Below are positions 50,001-62,799 of a stretch of DNA of 64,000 nucleotides, one piece after another. Location: positions 18,706,354 through 18,770,353 of the forward strand of contig NC_045139.1 of the NCBI RefSeq assembly GCF_008831285.2. Direction: 5' to 3'. The position numbers and the translations under genes were made by a program. Under the pieces are notes generated by a model that saw nothing but the letters and a program-made list of their open reading frames with translations, made no database searches and had not been told where the DNA came from. This stretch comes from Nymphaea colorata. Lineage: Eukaryota > Streptophyta > Magnoliopsida > Nymphaeales > Nymphaeaceae. Each line of letters begins with the position of its first letter. Positions within the stretch are counted from its first letter, which is position 1.

Positions 50001-53000
50001 GTTCTGGTGATGTGATAATGTTCAAATGGTGGTGTCTTCAGGTACGCGTAGATAGGATACAGTCAGATCTTGAGGGGTTAGTTAAAGCTTTGAATGACCG
50101 ATGCAAGCACCATGGTTTGCAATTGAAAGCTACTGCATTGGTAGAGCTTCCATATGGTAAACTGATGAGACCATTGTTATTCCATTTTTTTTGTTCTTGA
50201 CTTGTATGAAACTTTTTGGGCATCTATTATAGCATATAGAATACTGGTTACTCTGGTGAGGAACATAATCCATCAGTTAATTTACTTGACATTGTGACGC
50301 AAATATGTCCTTATTTGTTGCAGAACAAAAAAAAGTGGTCTCTGTGAGATTTCTTTTGTAAGCATAGTCGTGCTGAATGAGCATGAAACAGGATTACATT
50401 TAAAACTTTTTTTGCTGTTCTAGGGGTTTGAGATCATATTAGAAAGCATCATTCACTAGATGAAACCAGAAGGGAACTTTTGTGAGCTTCTCAAAAACAA
50501 GTGAAGAAGCATGTTTAGAAGCTTTTCTAATTTTAATATATGATGCTACGTAGAAATGTTATTGAGTTGATTTATTAAGAACATGATAAATTCTGAAGGT
50601 GTGAAAATGTTACTCCTTTCAGGCATAGGTACGCAGATACTTTTATAAATATTCTTTGCCCATTAAGTGATTAAACTGCTTTAAAATGCTTCTGTTGACT
50701 TTTTGCCTTTCACGTCCTGTGTAGATGTGTCAAAAAGTCAAGTTATATTTAGTAGTTCCAAATAGTTGGTGTCTTGGTGAACTTCAGGAGAACCTCTTTA
50801 CATGATTGGAAAGAGCAAGTGTTCATCGACTGCAGTCAAACTTGAGTATCTGATGCTGGGAGTTTTGCCTTTTCAGTCATCTGGACTTGTTGTGCAGTGA
50901 TGGCTGACGAGCACTTCCTTTTTGTTAATGGAAATTTTCTTTAAGCCTTGAACCGGGAGTTTCAACTTTTCGGTCATGTGGACTTGTGCAATGATGGCTG
51001 ATGACCATTTCCTTTTTGTTAATGGAAATTTTTCTTTAGGTCTAATGCACATCTGTGTATCTTACCTTCACTTGATATTGAGAACTGTCATTTGCTGCAT
51101 GTTTTGTTTTTGCTGGATCATGAAAAGCTCTCTCATATGCAATCCTTTTTTCTTTCAAGGCTGGCAACCTGGAATTCAGATTGGGGCTGTTGAATGGGAT
51201 GATGATTGGGATAAGTTTGAAGATGAAGGTAAACTATCAACTTTTGTCTATTTTTCCAGTTCGTAGTTTTAAACAGAGAATGACAATTCAAATTTCCCAA
51301 CTGGGAGGTCAAATGCATGCATCAGCACTTCTATGCTAGAAATGTTCTCTCCTGTATGTGCATGACTTTATGCACATGAGCGTTTTGTACACTTGGAGTG
51401 TACAGCATAGATTAATGCCCCAAAACAACTGTTCCTGGGTTGAAATACCTATGTGTAGTCAAGCTTATGCATTTTTTAGCTGCCGCTGGGGGAAGCCTTT
51501 TTCCTCTCATGCTTCCTTTCTTTTCTTATCACTGCTTCACTACCAGCACAGCATAGCTACTGCTGAAACCAACATCCTAGTAGGCCATTGATTTCATGTA
51601 GGCAAAGTTATTTGTACTTCCTAGTGTGCCCTGAACTGGTAAAATTTGTGTCAGATTGAAAGTTTTGCCCAATTTTCCTAAACAAAGGGAAGAAATGCAT
51701 GTAGGAGTTAGACACAGCAGCCTGAGTCCCTGACAAATCCTCTGAATAACCATTAGCTATCATCTTTGCAGGATTCACAGTTGTGCAAGAACTGACAGTT
51801 GAAGCGGAGAAAGTGCCTAGTGCAAAGCCCAAACCTCCTAGTGTTTGGAATGAGAAAACTGTCAGCCGTGATGCATTCTCTGTTGAATCATCCTCAAACA
51901 TTGACAATTCAGTGGACAAGCCCTCTATTACTGGTGAACATGTAGCTGAAGGTGGATCTCCTCATGCTCAAAATGAATACGAATTTACAAATGGTGGACC
52001 TGTAAGTCCTGCAAAAAGTGGACGTGGCAGTCCACCTCGAGAGCTTCCTCCTGCACAGTTTGACAAGGGCATCAGTTTGGATTCCTTTGCCAGTTTCAAG
52101 GAAAGCCAGAGGTATGTTTCATGTCAGTCTAATAGTGCACGTAATGTGTTCATCTGTTCAGATTTGACCACCGTTTTGAAACTTGAAGTTCACATTCAAA
52201 CATCACAGTTCGTCTTTCTTCAAGGCTGACGTGCAGTTATGATCTTCTCTTAAATGATATTTGTCCATGTCATTTTGTTCAATTTTTATTAGTTACCAGA
52301 TTCAGTATACAATCCAGAAAAAATTATGATGTGCAATCTTGCTTAAAGTTGTTTCAGTATGAGGCAGTGCCGAGCATGTGTTTTCTAGTTTTGAAGCCTT
52401 TAATCTGTTTGGGTTTTGGCTTCTGTTCTGGAATCCAAACTCTGATGTGGAATAAGGACCATGTTGTGGAGCCTTGAGTGTGAAATGAAGTTATGGTATA
52501 TTCCGGATGGTAATTTGTGGATTTGCTTCACATGTTGTAGTGAGCATGCTGTCAGTGAGCCTAGCCATTCTGACCAGAAGTTTGATGAACCTTCCTGGGG
52601 TGCAACCTTCAGTGATACAAATGATGATGTTGACTCTGTCTGGGGCTTTAATGCTGTCAGCTCTAAGGTGAGCTCTTTCTAAGATAATTATAAGGGTTCA
52701 TATTTTATTGTGTGCTTAATGCTTGCTTTGCACCAGCTTCTGATGAATCTGGTACTTGGTCAGAGGTTCTTCTTCTAGTTCTGTGATCTGGGTGTCTTAT
52801 ATAAAAAAAACATGAATATAAAGGAAAATGTTGTTTTAGAGGGAAAATTTGACTTAGCCATGAATCCTGAACCCATTGGTAGTGATTATCCTTTTTGTGG
52901 CTGTTGGTCACAATCATGATTAATAGTGACAAGTTTACAGGTCCTTAGCATTCATAGGAGGCATTGAAGACTCTAGATTACGAATGTTTTCTGTGTTACA

Positions 53001-54231
53001 TGTGTTTTTCTTTGATTAATATGAGAAATGACAAAATTTGTTAAAGGCAAAGTGTGTTGTGCCAAACCGCCATGACATATTCAGCATAACAACAAAGTTA
53101 TAGCTATTTAGTATCTTGTCTAAAATTGCACTGTTTCAACGTGATGTGTCTATGGTTCACAACAACCTCAGTCGAAAGTGCTACCCAGCAGGATCCTCCT
53201 ACAAAACTTAGTGAGGGCCTGATAAGGGCTCAAAAGAAATTTTAGAAACTTCTAGAAAAGTTTAAAATTTTGATATATAAAATTCAAAAAGGCTTTCATA
53301 ATTAAGCAGGTTTAGAAGCCAATTAATAATAAATTTTAATATGAAAATTAAGATAAGCTACTAGAACCACCTATGTGCTAGACTCGCTCCTAGTAGTGTA
53401 TGCAACTTTTGACACACAAGGTGCATCAGAAACTTCAAGATGGAAGAGGCTGGACGCTTGATATTCCTGTAGGTGTATCCTTTGCCACAAAGCCAGAGCA
53501 ATGCGGAAACTTTCTTATTTTGCATGGAAGGTGTATCCAGGGGCTTTAAAGTTTAAACTAATTAGGAAATGCGTACTGAGCCTAGGACGGCAGATTCTGT
53601 TCCATGTTCCAAGAACTCATTAATTTCTTTTGCCGATAAGTGTGAAAAAGTGTGGCCTTTTATATCATACAGCTTCTAATCATCCTAAGAAGGCAAGATC
53701 GATGTGGCTAATTGGATCCTATTTTGGACAAAATTTGTCTCGTAACATCCAAGATAAAACTCTCTCTGCCCCTTTCTCATGTTTGCATTCATGTTGCGAC
53801 AGGATTCCGGGCTTGAGAAACACATTGACCCTTTCTTTGGAGCCGATGATATGGGTTTGAACCCCATCAGAACAGGTTCTCCAAGTGCAAACAGCTTATT
53901 TTGGAACAAAGATAAGAGCCCGTTCTTCTTTGGCGATTCTGTACCTGCTTCACCGATGTTTAACTCAAATTCACCCAACTTCAGCACAGGCTCAGATGAC
54001 CACCAGTTTGGCAGCACTTTCCTAAAATTTGATGCTTTTAGCATTCATGACAATGCTTCCCCTAGACATGATGCCACTCTGACTCGGTTCGACTCTATAC
54101 GGAGCAGTAGAGATTTTGACCACGCCCGTGGTTTCTCTTTTGACGATACAGATCCTTTTGGTTCAACTGGGCCATTTAAATCAGATAATAGTGTGCCACA
54201 ACGGACTTCTGATAGTTGGAGGGCATTCTAA
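41037..54231 (+). CDS. EH1: EH-domain endocytic adaptor, TPLATE-complex EH1/Pan1-like, 1057 aa, 13 exons
   Basis: Plant Eps15/Pan1-type scaffold. Family members are subunits of the TPLATE complex in clathrin-mediated endocytosis and autophagy at the plasma membrane. Exons: 41037-41183, 44121-45303, 45919-46137, 46294-46520, 47642-47716, 48104-48175, 49630-49728, 49887-49958, 50042-50156, 51160-51228, 51772-52111, 52541-52667, 53803-54231. The joined frame is open to TAA at 54229. The first EH domain (about residues 9-100) has a full EF-hand loop DLDQDGRISGNE (21-32) and a second loop at 55-66. A Gln/Pro/Ser-rich linker follows. The second EH domain (about 405-500) has loops DTDRDGKITGEQ (420-431) and DQDNDSMLSLKE (454-465). 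Next come a coiled coil (about 560-735), an acidic GWQPGIQIGAVEWDDDWDKFEDEG block, and a Ser/Phe-rich tail with DPF motifs (IDPFF, TDPFG). Length fits Arabidopsis EH1 (about 1019 aa) better than EH2 (about 1218); the paralogue call is tentative. Confidence 0.9.
41880..42750. mobile_element. Candidate non-autonomous TIR element in intron 1 of the EH gene
   Basis: GACTATAGTCACATATATCG (41880-41899) and the reverse complement of 42731-42750 match at 17 of 20 bases. TTCAA lies directly left of the left end (41875-41879), and TTCAA at 42749-42753 overlaps the right end, so the target duplication may be TTCAA or CAA depending on the exact border. The 870-bp interior has no transposase. A GC-richer patch at about 42310-42480 differs in composition from its AT-rich surroundings. 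The superfamily is not assigned. Confidence 0.5.
50858..51041 (+). repeat. Two-copy tandem duplication (~90 bp) in intron 9 of the EH gene
   Basis: Units start gggagtt at 50858 and 50955 and share cttttc(a/g)gtcat(c/g)tggacttgt, gatggctga and an identical 26-base block beginning ttcctttttgttaatgg, with small indels between. Non-coding. Confidence 0.7.
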
Positions 54232-55859
54232 AAGTGTTCATTCCATCAGTTATTCTCCTGCGTGTTCACCTATTCCCATTTTTCTCGTCTTGGGACTGGC
54301 TTTGCTGTGTGATGTAATCTATATGAAATGATTGGTCGGTTTTGTATGCTTTATTCTTGCCTTCTAATTTTTTCTGTTTGTGAAAATCTCTTCTTTTTGT
54401 AGTTCAACGTCGTGAATGTTAGTTTGTATTTTTTCCTGCTTTTGAAGTTGGCTGTGAACATAAAAATTTTCATGGCTCATTGTATTATTGATGGACGGAT
54501 GTCATTGGTATTCACAGCAAGAGATGATCGCTCAAAAAATTTTCTGAGTATATTTAATGGCCTCATCTTTTGCTTATGTGCATCTTATTCTGGTTATGAC
54601 TGTTAAGCCAAGTTACTGTAGAGGCTTCTGTTGGAGTGAAACGTAAGTTATTCCATATTCTTCAGTATTACATCCGGCTTAACCTTGAAACAAAGTTGCA
54701 TATTTTTTCCAAGTTTGGTTGTATAAGAACCTCCATTATTTGGACATCTTTTTTGACATTTGTATCTAATGCAAAAGATTAAGTGCATCCAACTTCGTCA
54801 TATTACCGTTTTTCTGTTCCGAACTTTTTTGTGGCAGTGGATGCTGTCTCAATTAATGTTATTGTTTTTGGTTTTCATCTTTCTCTTCTATGGGCATCTT
54901 CCTTTTCTGTTCCCGGTTTCGTGAGAAAACCTGCCAACCACCATATGTATATGACAGGCTTTCGGTTTGTTGTGTCAAGGGAAACATTCGCTGCGTATGA
55001 CTTGAACTCATTGTTTCTTTCCTATTTTCTTAGTGGTTGCAAATTTCTTCTATTATGATGAACCCTGTAAAGCTGTATGCATCTGTTGCATGTTCATACC
55101 TCTTTATGTTTGCTGTCTGTACCATGCAAGTTGATGGTACATATGGATGTCTCTGCGTGCGTGTGAGGTGGTGCGTGCATACATGAACGTCTGAAAGTGG
55201 GATATTTTTCATTAGAAAAGGAAAGTAGACCATGGTGTCTTGTTTTGTTTCTTTTTGACAGTTGGAGGTGGAAAACCAATATCGAACCCTCATGGGAGCA
55301 GCATTGAAACCCTAGTGGTCTTTCCTAACGTACTCGATGTTTGGCATGTGGAAGGAGAGGACTAATGAGGGATGTCTATGAGAAATAAACAATGACTGTT
55401 CATCTGAGATTCAGAAACTGCCTCATCATGAGAACCATTTTGTTCTCCCCCAATGAGCATTCCATCCTAAATATAAGAATCTGACAAACTGCAAAAACTG
55501 TAGGATTCAAACTGGTGATTGTTGTCACAGGCATAGGCCGAGGGATCACAGCGGTTGTTCTTCTGGTTGTGACTGCGTCAACCCATTTTTCTTCCAAAGA
55601 TGTGCTGCCAATCGTTGTTTGAAGGAGGATTTGAAAAGTGTAAGTTTCTGCTTTATATCTTTTGGCTGCCTCAAGCAAACTTTTTATTGGAAAAAAGAGA
55701 AGCTCTGAATCTGATGCCTATGCAACTTCTCCATTTACAACCTGCAATTTGATTCAGGATATAGTGCTGTCTTTTCCTGAATTTGAACCGACTAAATCCA
55801 GTTACATATAAATGCTAAATTCAGTTTTAGCTTATCTCTGAATTGCTCGATTGGCTAGG
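54232..55859. other. 3' UTR of the EH gene and intergenic DNA
   Basis: The first few hundred bases are probably 3' UTR. No clean poly(A) signal was assigned and no exon or structured RNA is recognised in the rest. Confidence 0.4.
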
Positions 55860-58800
55860 CAGGTGTGAGGTTCTCTTGGAGAGGTCGAGCGTTTTAGCCG
55901 GTTGCATGGCCGCCGGTTTCCCAACGGTCGAGAAGGGGGATGAAGGAGCCGGAGAGGCAAGAGAGGCGGAGGCAGGCCCCTAGGGGGAGTTTCGTCTAGG
56001 GCTACCAAGTTTTGGGCCGATCCAACACTTCCAAAGGACGGGAAAAGAGTCAGAAGACAGGCCCATCTTTGATGGAGGTAGAAGGTTTAAGGATCAAGTC
56101 GTGCGTCAATGTGGTTGAGGAACTGAACAAGCCACTGCTCTCGGGGGTGAAGAAGGCAATAGTGGTTTTTGGGGACACTGTTTCGTCGGTATAGCTCCAC
56201 CCGGATGTGCTGAAGGAACTGGAGGAACCATTCAAGTTTTCTGTCATCGTTGGTTTATTGGGAGGAAGCAACCGCCTAAGTACGGACTATACCTTTGTTT
56301 TGGCCTCTCTGCATAAACAATGGGTGATTGTCAGAATCCAAAGTTTTCATGCGTCAGAAACAGCTGCTTTCTAGTCAAAGTAGACTCTGAGAGTGAAACT
56401 GAAGAAGTGCTGAAATGCCGAGCATGAGAGTTGGGGGTCTGCTGCTCATAGCTAGTCGCTGGAAACCTGGTCAGGAGTTGAAAATTGCAGAAGTGGAGAC
56501 GGTGCTTGTCTGGGTTCAGCTTTCGCTCCTCTCGGTTCATATATGGAATGAACACTGTTACAAGGGCATAGCCAGAGCCCGGAGGGGGAGGAAGTCTGCT
56601 CGGAACGACGGGAGAAGACAGGGAATGCTAGGATCAAGCTGGAAGTCCCATTTAATTTCACGCTTGTGCCTATGGTAGACCTGGACCTTGGGCAGGACAG
56701 AATTGCACTGACAAGAGATTCAGTATGAATCAAAAATCAATTTCTGTGATTTATGTGGAGCGCTAACGCATAATCGTGCTACGTGCAAGGGCCCTAGCAA
56801 GCATGGATGGAGTTATTTATGAAGCAGATGAGATGATTATGGAGGCCGCTAAGTGGATATTTTGAGCACTTCATGAGAGATGACAAGGCAAACTGAGAGA
56901 CCTTGGACTATGTGGATGACAAGGCAAACTAAAAGACCTTGGACTATGTGACAGATGGTGAATCAGTTTCAGCCCGGGACAATGACCTGCTTCTTCCTCC
57001 TATTTCCGTCGAGGAGGTAAAGAAGGCGGTTTTCAACTTGGACAGCGACAGTGCACCAGACATTGATAGCTTTCTGAATTACTGCTACCAGATTGTGTGG
57101 GGAGAGATTAAGAGAGAAGTGTAGGAAGTAGTGGATATCTTCTTTAGGAACGGGAGACTCGTCAAGAGCGTATACAAAACTGCCCTCATGCTTATTCCTA
57201 AGAAGAATGGAGCCACCAAAATAGAGGATTTCCGAAAAGCGATCCTTTGTCGCTTAGTGGGATCTAACCAAGGGCCTTTTATTAATTCGCAAGTGATCCA
57301 AGATAATATTGCTCTCTCATGACATTATCCATCTTCTAAGTAAGAGGAAGGAAGAAGTGGCATGTTTGAAACTGGACTTTTTCAAAGCGTATGACAGAGT
57401 CTCATGGGTTTTCCTCAAAAACAGTTTGCATCTATTGGGCTTACACCCTTTGTGAATTGAGAGAGTGATACAATGCGTATCTAATGTCAGTTTCTCGGTT
57501 ATGATCAATGGAAAGTGTGGTAGGGCTTTCCCGGCCGACAGAAGGCTGCGTCAGGCTGACCCGTTGTCGCCATATCCCTTCATTTTGATCATGGAGGTCG
57601 TTTCTAAGGGACTGAGAGGAAGAGTTCAAAGTGGCTGTATCAGACGTCCAACGAGCTTGCAAAGAGGCCCAAATTTTCATAGTTTGATGTATGTGGATGA
57701 TATTTTACTGTTCTCAAAAGCTTCTATGAAATCCCTTGAAGGCATCAAGCAGTTTTTTCAGCATGTGAAGAAGAATGCTGGTCTTGTCATTAATAACTCC
57801 AAGACCTCCTTATTCACGTTCAATGTGGATTGTGGGAGAGAAGCTAGACTTGCTCAGGTGTGGGGGGTTGGCAAGTGGTGACCTTGCCCATAGAGTACCT
57901 CGGGGTCCCTCTCTTTGTTGGGAACCTCATAGAGGAGCTTTGCATTGGGCTGGCATCTAAAATAGAGAGTAAGTTGATTACCTAGAAAGCCAAGCTACAT
58001 CACATGCTGGCCGAGCATGCGTCATTAACGCTAACCTTCTCTCCATAGCTGTTTTTTGGATGCAGGTCTTTCGACTCCTCAAGGGGATTCTCAAGAAAAT
58101 AGAGAGAAGCCTGGCTGACTTCCTCTGGATGGACGAAACTAGAAGCTGAAAGGTCCACCAAGTTGCCTAGAAAACGCTTTGTCAGGCAAAGATCGAAGGT
58201 GGTATTGGCTTCCGGCCTCTAGAGGAGGTTAATGTTGCGTTGCTGGCTAGCAGGTTTTGCTCCGCAGTCAATAGAGATCCTCTGCTGCTGCAGTGGGTAG
58301 CTATGCACGGTACCTGACAAATGAGAAGAACTTTTGGACCTTGAAGAGGTATACAGAAACATGGTACCCAGTTGGCAAATGTGTGCTCCCTTTGCCACCG
58401 AGCGGCGGAAGATAACCACCATGTGCTCAATTGCTCATTGGTTGTGAGTTCTCCAAGGAAGTTTGGAGAATGGTGGCTAGACGCTTCTGTAGATCTAGAG
58501 TTCCTTCGCAGAGCATTAGCGAAGAGATCCAAATCTGGTATAAAACAATTTTTAAGCTCAAGTGGCTCAAGAAATGCTGGAATTTGGTCCTCCTGATTAT
58601 TTTTTGGAAATTATGGTGGAGTAGGAACAAGCCAACAACTTTTGGTGTCCCTCATGAGTTCTGAGGATGAGAGAACTCAATATAAGAGCTCTGGTCTTGC
58701 CTAAGCCTCTTATGCTATAAGGTTCTCTAATCAATGTGGACAGCTTCAAGAATACCATACAAATAGTTGTTTGCAAGGGAAGGCACCAAGGTAAAGTCTG

Positions 58801-59080
58801 TGCAATGTGGTGGAGTGAGGAAGAAGGGCTCCCGAAATAACTGAAGTTAGGGCAGCAGGGGAGGGTAAGATATTATGCAGAGATGTCCTTCTTTGATCAG
58901 TGGCTTCAAGCCCAGCCAAATGAAAGTAGTCCCTATCGTGTTATCACTAATAGCATGGCCTGGAAACGCCGACTTAAAGCAGGAGGAGCTAAGGGGCGCC
59001 TGGCAAACCCTGATTGGTGGACTGGTGTAAAGGGAAATAGCCACCTCCTAGTTCTTCACCAGCAGCTTTTCGAGTAAGGG
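55860..59080 (+). pseudogene. Decayed LINE (L1-type non-LTR retrotransposon), ORF1 and ORF2 remnants
   Basis: Fragments lie in order on the + strand. ORF1 remnant (about 55990-56810): a DUF4283-like stretch with LHPDVLKELEEPFKFSVIVG (broken by a stop) and a CCHC knuckle FCDLCGALTHNRATCKGP (C-x2-C-x4-H-x4-C, near 56739-56790). ORF2 remnant (about 56940-58600): KTALMLIPKKNG, CLKLDFFKAYDRVSWVFLK, a DPLSPYPFILIME box and LMYVDDILLFSKAS with the catalytic Asp pair, then a zf-RVT-type finger CSLCHRAAEDNHHVLNCS near 58384. Stops and frame changes interrupt it (for example at 57122, and within the RT region before 57465), and the endonuclease domain is not recognised. The element is inactive. Both borders are approximate; no poly(A) tail or target duplication was found. 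Confidence 0.8.
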
Positions 59081-59199
59081 TGAACACTAGTTGAGTCGAG
59101 CCCGAGTTCAATCAGTTTAAGCTCGACTCAACCAATAACCCCAAGCTCGACTCCGCTTGACTTCGATAATAGCTTGACGAAAGCAACTCGAGCTTGACT

Positions 59200-59470
59200 C
59201 GGCAGTTATGTATTGAGCTCGAGCTCGATTCGATTAAGACTTGACATACCCGTTTGAATATAATTGATACTCATCGTTACGTGTTGAGCTTGAACTCGAC
59301 TCGACAAACTCGTTTGAATAGACTTGATATTCATCCTTACGTGTTGAGCTCGAGCTCGACTCGATTAAAGCTCGACAAACTCGTTTGAATAGAATTGATA
59401 CTCATCCTTGTGTGTTGAACTCGAGATGACTCGATTAAGGCTCGACAAACTCGTAAACTTGTTTGAATAT
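59200..59470 (+). repeat. Minisatellite, about four units of 60-73 bp
   Basis: Units follow the plan (g)tattgagct or gtgttgagct, cgagctcgactcgattaaagctcgac, aaactcgtttgaat, a(g/t)a(a/c)ttgatactcatcctta. They begin near 59208, 59281, 59341 and 59411. Flanking bases 59090-59200 and 59470-59590 share the gctcgag/gactcg vocabulary in a more degraded form. Confidence 0.75.
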
Positions 59471-59599
59471 ATAGACTTGATTAAAGCTCGACAAATTCAA
59501 GGCTCGAACTAAGTGTTGAGCTTGAACTCAACTTGATTATTTGAACGAGTTGACTCATGAACTCAAGCTCAACTTTTGAACTATCCAACTTCAAGAAGA

Positions 59600-60503
59600 C
59601 TTTGTTTTATCAAATTTTGAAGAAACAATTTTCTCTTTGCTATCATTTATTTTTTTTAATTGTTCATTTATCTCACAGTTATAACTAAATACATTTGATC
59701 AAATAAATATAAAAAAACTATAATGTGTTTAACAATTCAACAATCTTAACCATTCTCAAATAACCTTTAATGTGGGTTGGGTTCAATCACCGGTGATTTG
59801 ACTTGATCTGACCTATTATTAGGTACATGGTGGTTCATTAGTCTTAATCGAAAGACGATGAACTAAATAAAGGGAATGTCAAATTTGTTGAAAAAAATGA
59901 AGATGTAATTACATGGCATATTACATTTTCAAAAGCCAACCAACGTCTAACCATTATCGAATCAAGTTCCAATCCATTAGTTGACAAGGATCTAAAATCT
60001 CCCTCGTGATGTGACACAGGGCATTTGACGGTCTTGTTTTTTCTTTTAAAATTTAAGTTTTAAAAACAAATCAAATTAAAATAAAAATAAAAATTTGAAA
60101 ATTTTAATTTTAAAATAAAACGATGTGTTTGATAAAATATAAATTAAAAATTAAAAATATATAATTGATGAATTAAAAACATATACATGTGTTCCAAATA
60201 AAGATCAAATTTTTTTTAAAACTTTAGAATCATAATTCCACTTAATCATAATTATGAAATTTTGATTTAAAAATAAGTCTATAATTTCAAAATGAAAATT
60301 AGTTGTCTGATAATCCAATTCTCATTTCATTATAAAAAATAAAAACTTTTTCAAATGCCCTCCAAAAACAAAAAATTGGGCAAAAGAGAAGTTACTCATA
60401 AAACTCATCCTATCATTTTTGGGAAACGGAAAAATACCGAAGTGGGTATGTGGGAAATATGTGAAGTACAAGGGTTTTACTACAAACTTTCTTCCGCCCA
60501 TGT
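59600..60503. other. AT-rich spacer upstream of histone H4
   Basis: Bases 60045-60350 are very AT-rich with runs of aaaata and attttaa. No gene is seen. Confidence 0.45.
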
Positions 60504-60521
60504 CCACGTCATCGATCCGGG
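60504..60521 (+). promoter_or_regulatory. Plant histone type I element (hexamer plus octamer)
   Basis: CCACGTCATCGATCCGGG matches the known plant histone promoter type I element CCACGTCANCGATCCGCG at every defined position but one (G for C at the second-last base). It joins the ACGTCA hexamer and the GATCCGCG octamer that direct S-phase and meristem expression. It lies about 120 bp upstream of the TATA-like box and 207 bp before the H4 start codon, as expected. Confidence 0.85.
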
Positions 60522-60624
60522 GATTTTAGTCAGAGAGCAAGTGACAGCCGTTTGATTTTCGAATCTAACGGTCTAAAGTCATTGTCGTTCAGATCGCCAG
60601 CGTTGCAGGCCTCCACCTGGTCGC

Positions 60625-60630
60625 TATTTA
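60625..60630 (+). promoter_or_regulatory. TATA-like box of histone H4
   Basis: TATTTA in CGCTATTTAGAC, 98 bp before the ATG. A CT/GA-rich leader lies between them. Confidence 0.5.
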
Positions 60631-60631
60631 G

Positions 60632-61039
<408 letters not shown>

Positions 61040-61215
61040 TCTCGATTGGCTTGTGATCTGTTTGCGAGCCCGTCCGATTCGCGTGAGGAATGGTTGCTGG
61101 ATGCGTGTTTCCTTCCCTTTTCTTTGTTTTACTTTTAGGCTTCCTTTTCCCTTTCTGAAGTTGTAGGATTTCAACCTGTAAATTTTCCTTCCCTGAATGG
61201 CTTCTCTTAAAATGA

Positions 61216-61250
<35 letters not shown>

Positions 61251-62740
61251 TGCGTGCGCGCGCGCTAGCTATTCTCACGGTTTCTTTACACGCAAAAGGC
61301 GTAGGGGTTTGGAGCCAATATTTTCTTGCGCTTCCACAAAAGGGAAAAGTTTATATACCGAGTGATTTGGGTGATACCGAGGAGCATCAGCCGATGATAT
61401 AGTCTAATTTGTTGGCTGTGTAGCTATCATCGATAACCATTCTTAATTTGCTAGTTTCAATCGTTTTATGTGAATGGTTCTCATATAGTTCAGCCAATTT
61501 TTCCAAGGATAATTTGGGTGTCGATCTGAGTTCAAATTTTCCAGGAATTTCAAAATTTCCTTTAGTAAACTCTGAATCGTTTTCAAAGTTTAATCAGTGT
61601 CCAAATATGAATTGAGGACGATGTCGGGGTTGATTGTCTCTGTTCGACATCTTTTTGTTACAGAATGTCGAATATAACAACATGAAATGCATGTTCAGTT
61701 GAAAAAAGAAAAATGAGAAGCATGGCAACAACCTAGGTAGCGACTTATATGGAGGAAGATAGTTTCTTTTACCTCCCAAAAAAAGAACATCAATTTGCTG
61801 CCAATGTAGAAAGTTTCAATTGTAAGAAGACATGGAAGGAAGCAATGAAAGATAAAAGTGAAAAAAAAGGGGAATGAAGAACTAAAAAGGTTCCCCTTTC
61901 TGGCAGCAGTTGAGACTTGAGAGAGGGAAGAAGAGAGAAAGAGCCTGTATGAAGGCGTCGAGGATGAGGGTCGACCGGCGGAGAGAAGGGCAACATCAGA
62001 AGCGGTGAGAATAATCTTTTCTCATCGAAAAAAACGAATAGGTTATCTTTCCAGACACATTATCCGCTTCAAACGGGACCTCACAAACCCTGCATCATTA
62101 GTTTGACCCTTGGATTTGTGGACCCTGTATCACAAGTCGGATTTAGGTAGTTCGACATTTAGTTCGACTACGATTACAAATTGGATCCAAAGTAATCTCC
62201 TAAGCGTTGCACCTGAATCCATATTGGCGGCGCTCCTCCATAGTTTGCTCTGAGATGGCGAAAGATTTTGTGCTATTGCATTATAGTCAATGAAGTTAGA
62301 GAAACTAAAGGTTCATATTTTCCTTTGTTTCCATCTCCTTGCTTCTTTCATAAATTTTATGGGAACATAGTGATTCAAATGCTCATTCTTAGGTTTCGGA
62401 CTCTAAACTTAATAACAAGCTTTATAAGGCGTTCGAATATTAATGAGCTGAATATGATCAAATTCAGATATGAGGCGTACAGACTTGACATAATTATCTA
62501 CCCATCTGTGACAGCAATGCGCTTTCATACAACAAGAAATGAAGGGGGAAGGAAGAAAACTTAGAACTAATTGATCTTTTGAAGTATACTTGGACAAGTT
62601 CCGCAGAATTACATATTATCTGGACTTTCCCTCAAATTTGCTCAATCACTCGAAGTTGTTGAGCATGCAACTGACGTGACTACTTTTTTTGATTAATTTG
62701 GGCACGCACCTCTTCAGCCATACGCTTTCTTCACTTTCCT
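61040..62740. other. 3' region of H4 and spacer to the glycine-rich protein gene
   Basis: Contains the H4 3' UTR (ending not defined) and a compound microsatellite at 61218-61266. The remaining AT-rich DNA shows no recognised gene. Confidence 0.4.
61218..61266 (+). repeat. Compound microsatellite (CT)n(GT)n(GC)n
   Basis: About eight CT units pass into about nine GT units and then a short CG-alternating run ending gcgcgcgcgc. The GT/GC part is an alternating purine-pyrimidine tract that could adopt Z-DNA. It lies about 180 bp behind the H4 stop codon. Confidence 0.9.
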
Positions 62741-62750
62741 CTATATCTAT
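62741..62750 (+). promoter_or_regulatory. Probable TATA box of the glycine-rich protein gene
   Basis: CTATATCTAT lies 50-59 bp before the ATG at 62800, which implies a short 5' leader of about 25-30 bases. Confidence 0.45.
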
Positions 62751-62799
62751 GCATCTTTCTGTGCCCTGAATGGCGTAGAAACCAAGGAGGGGGAGAAAA

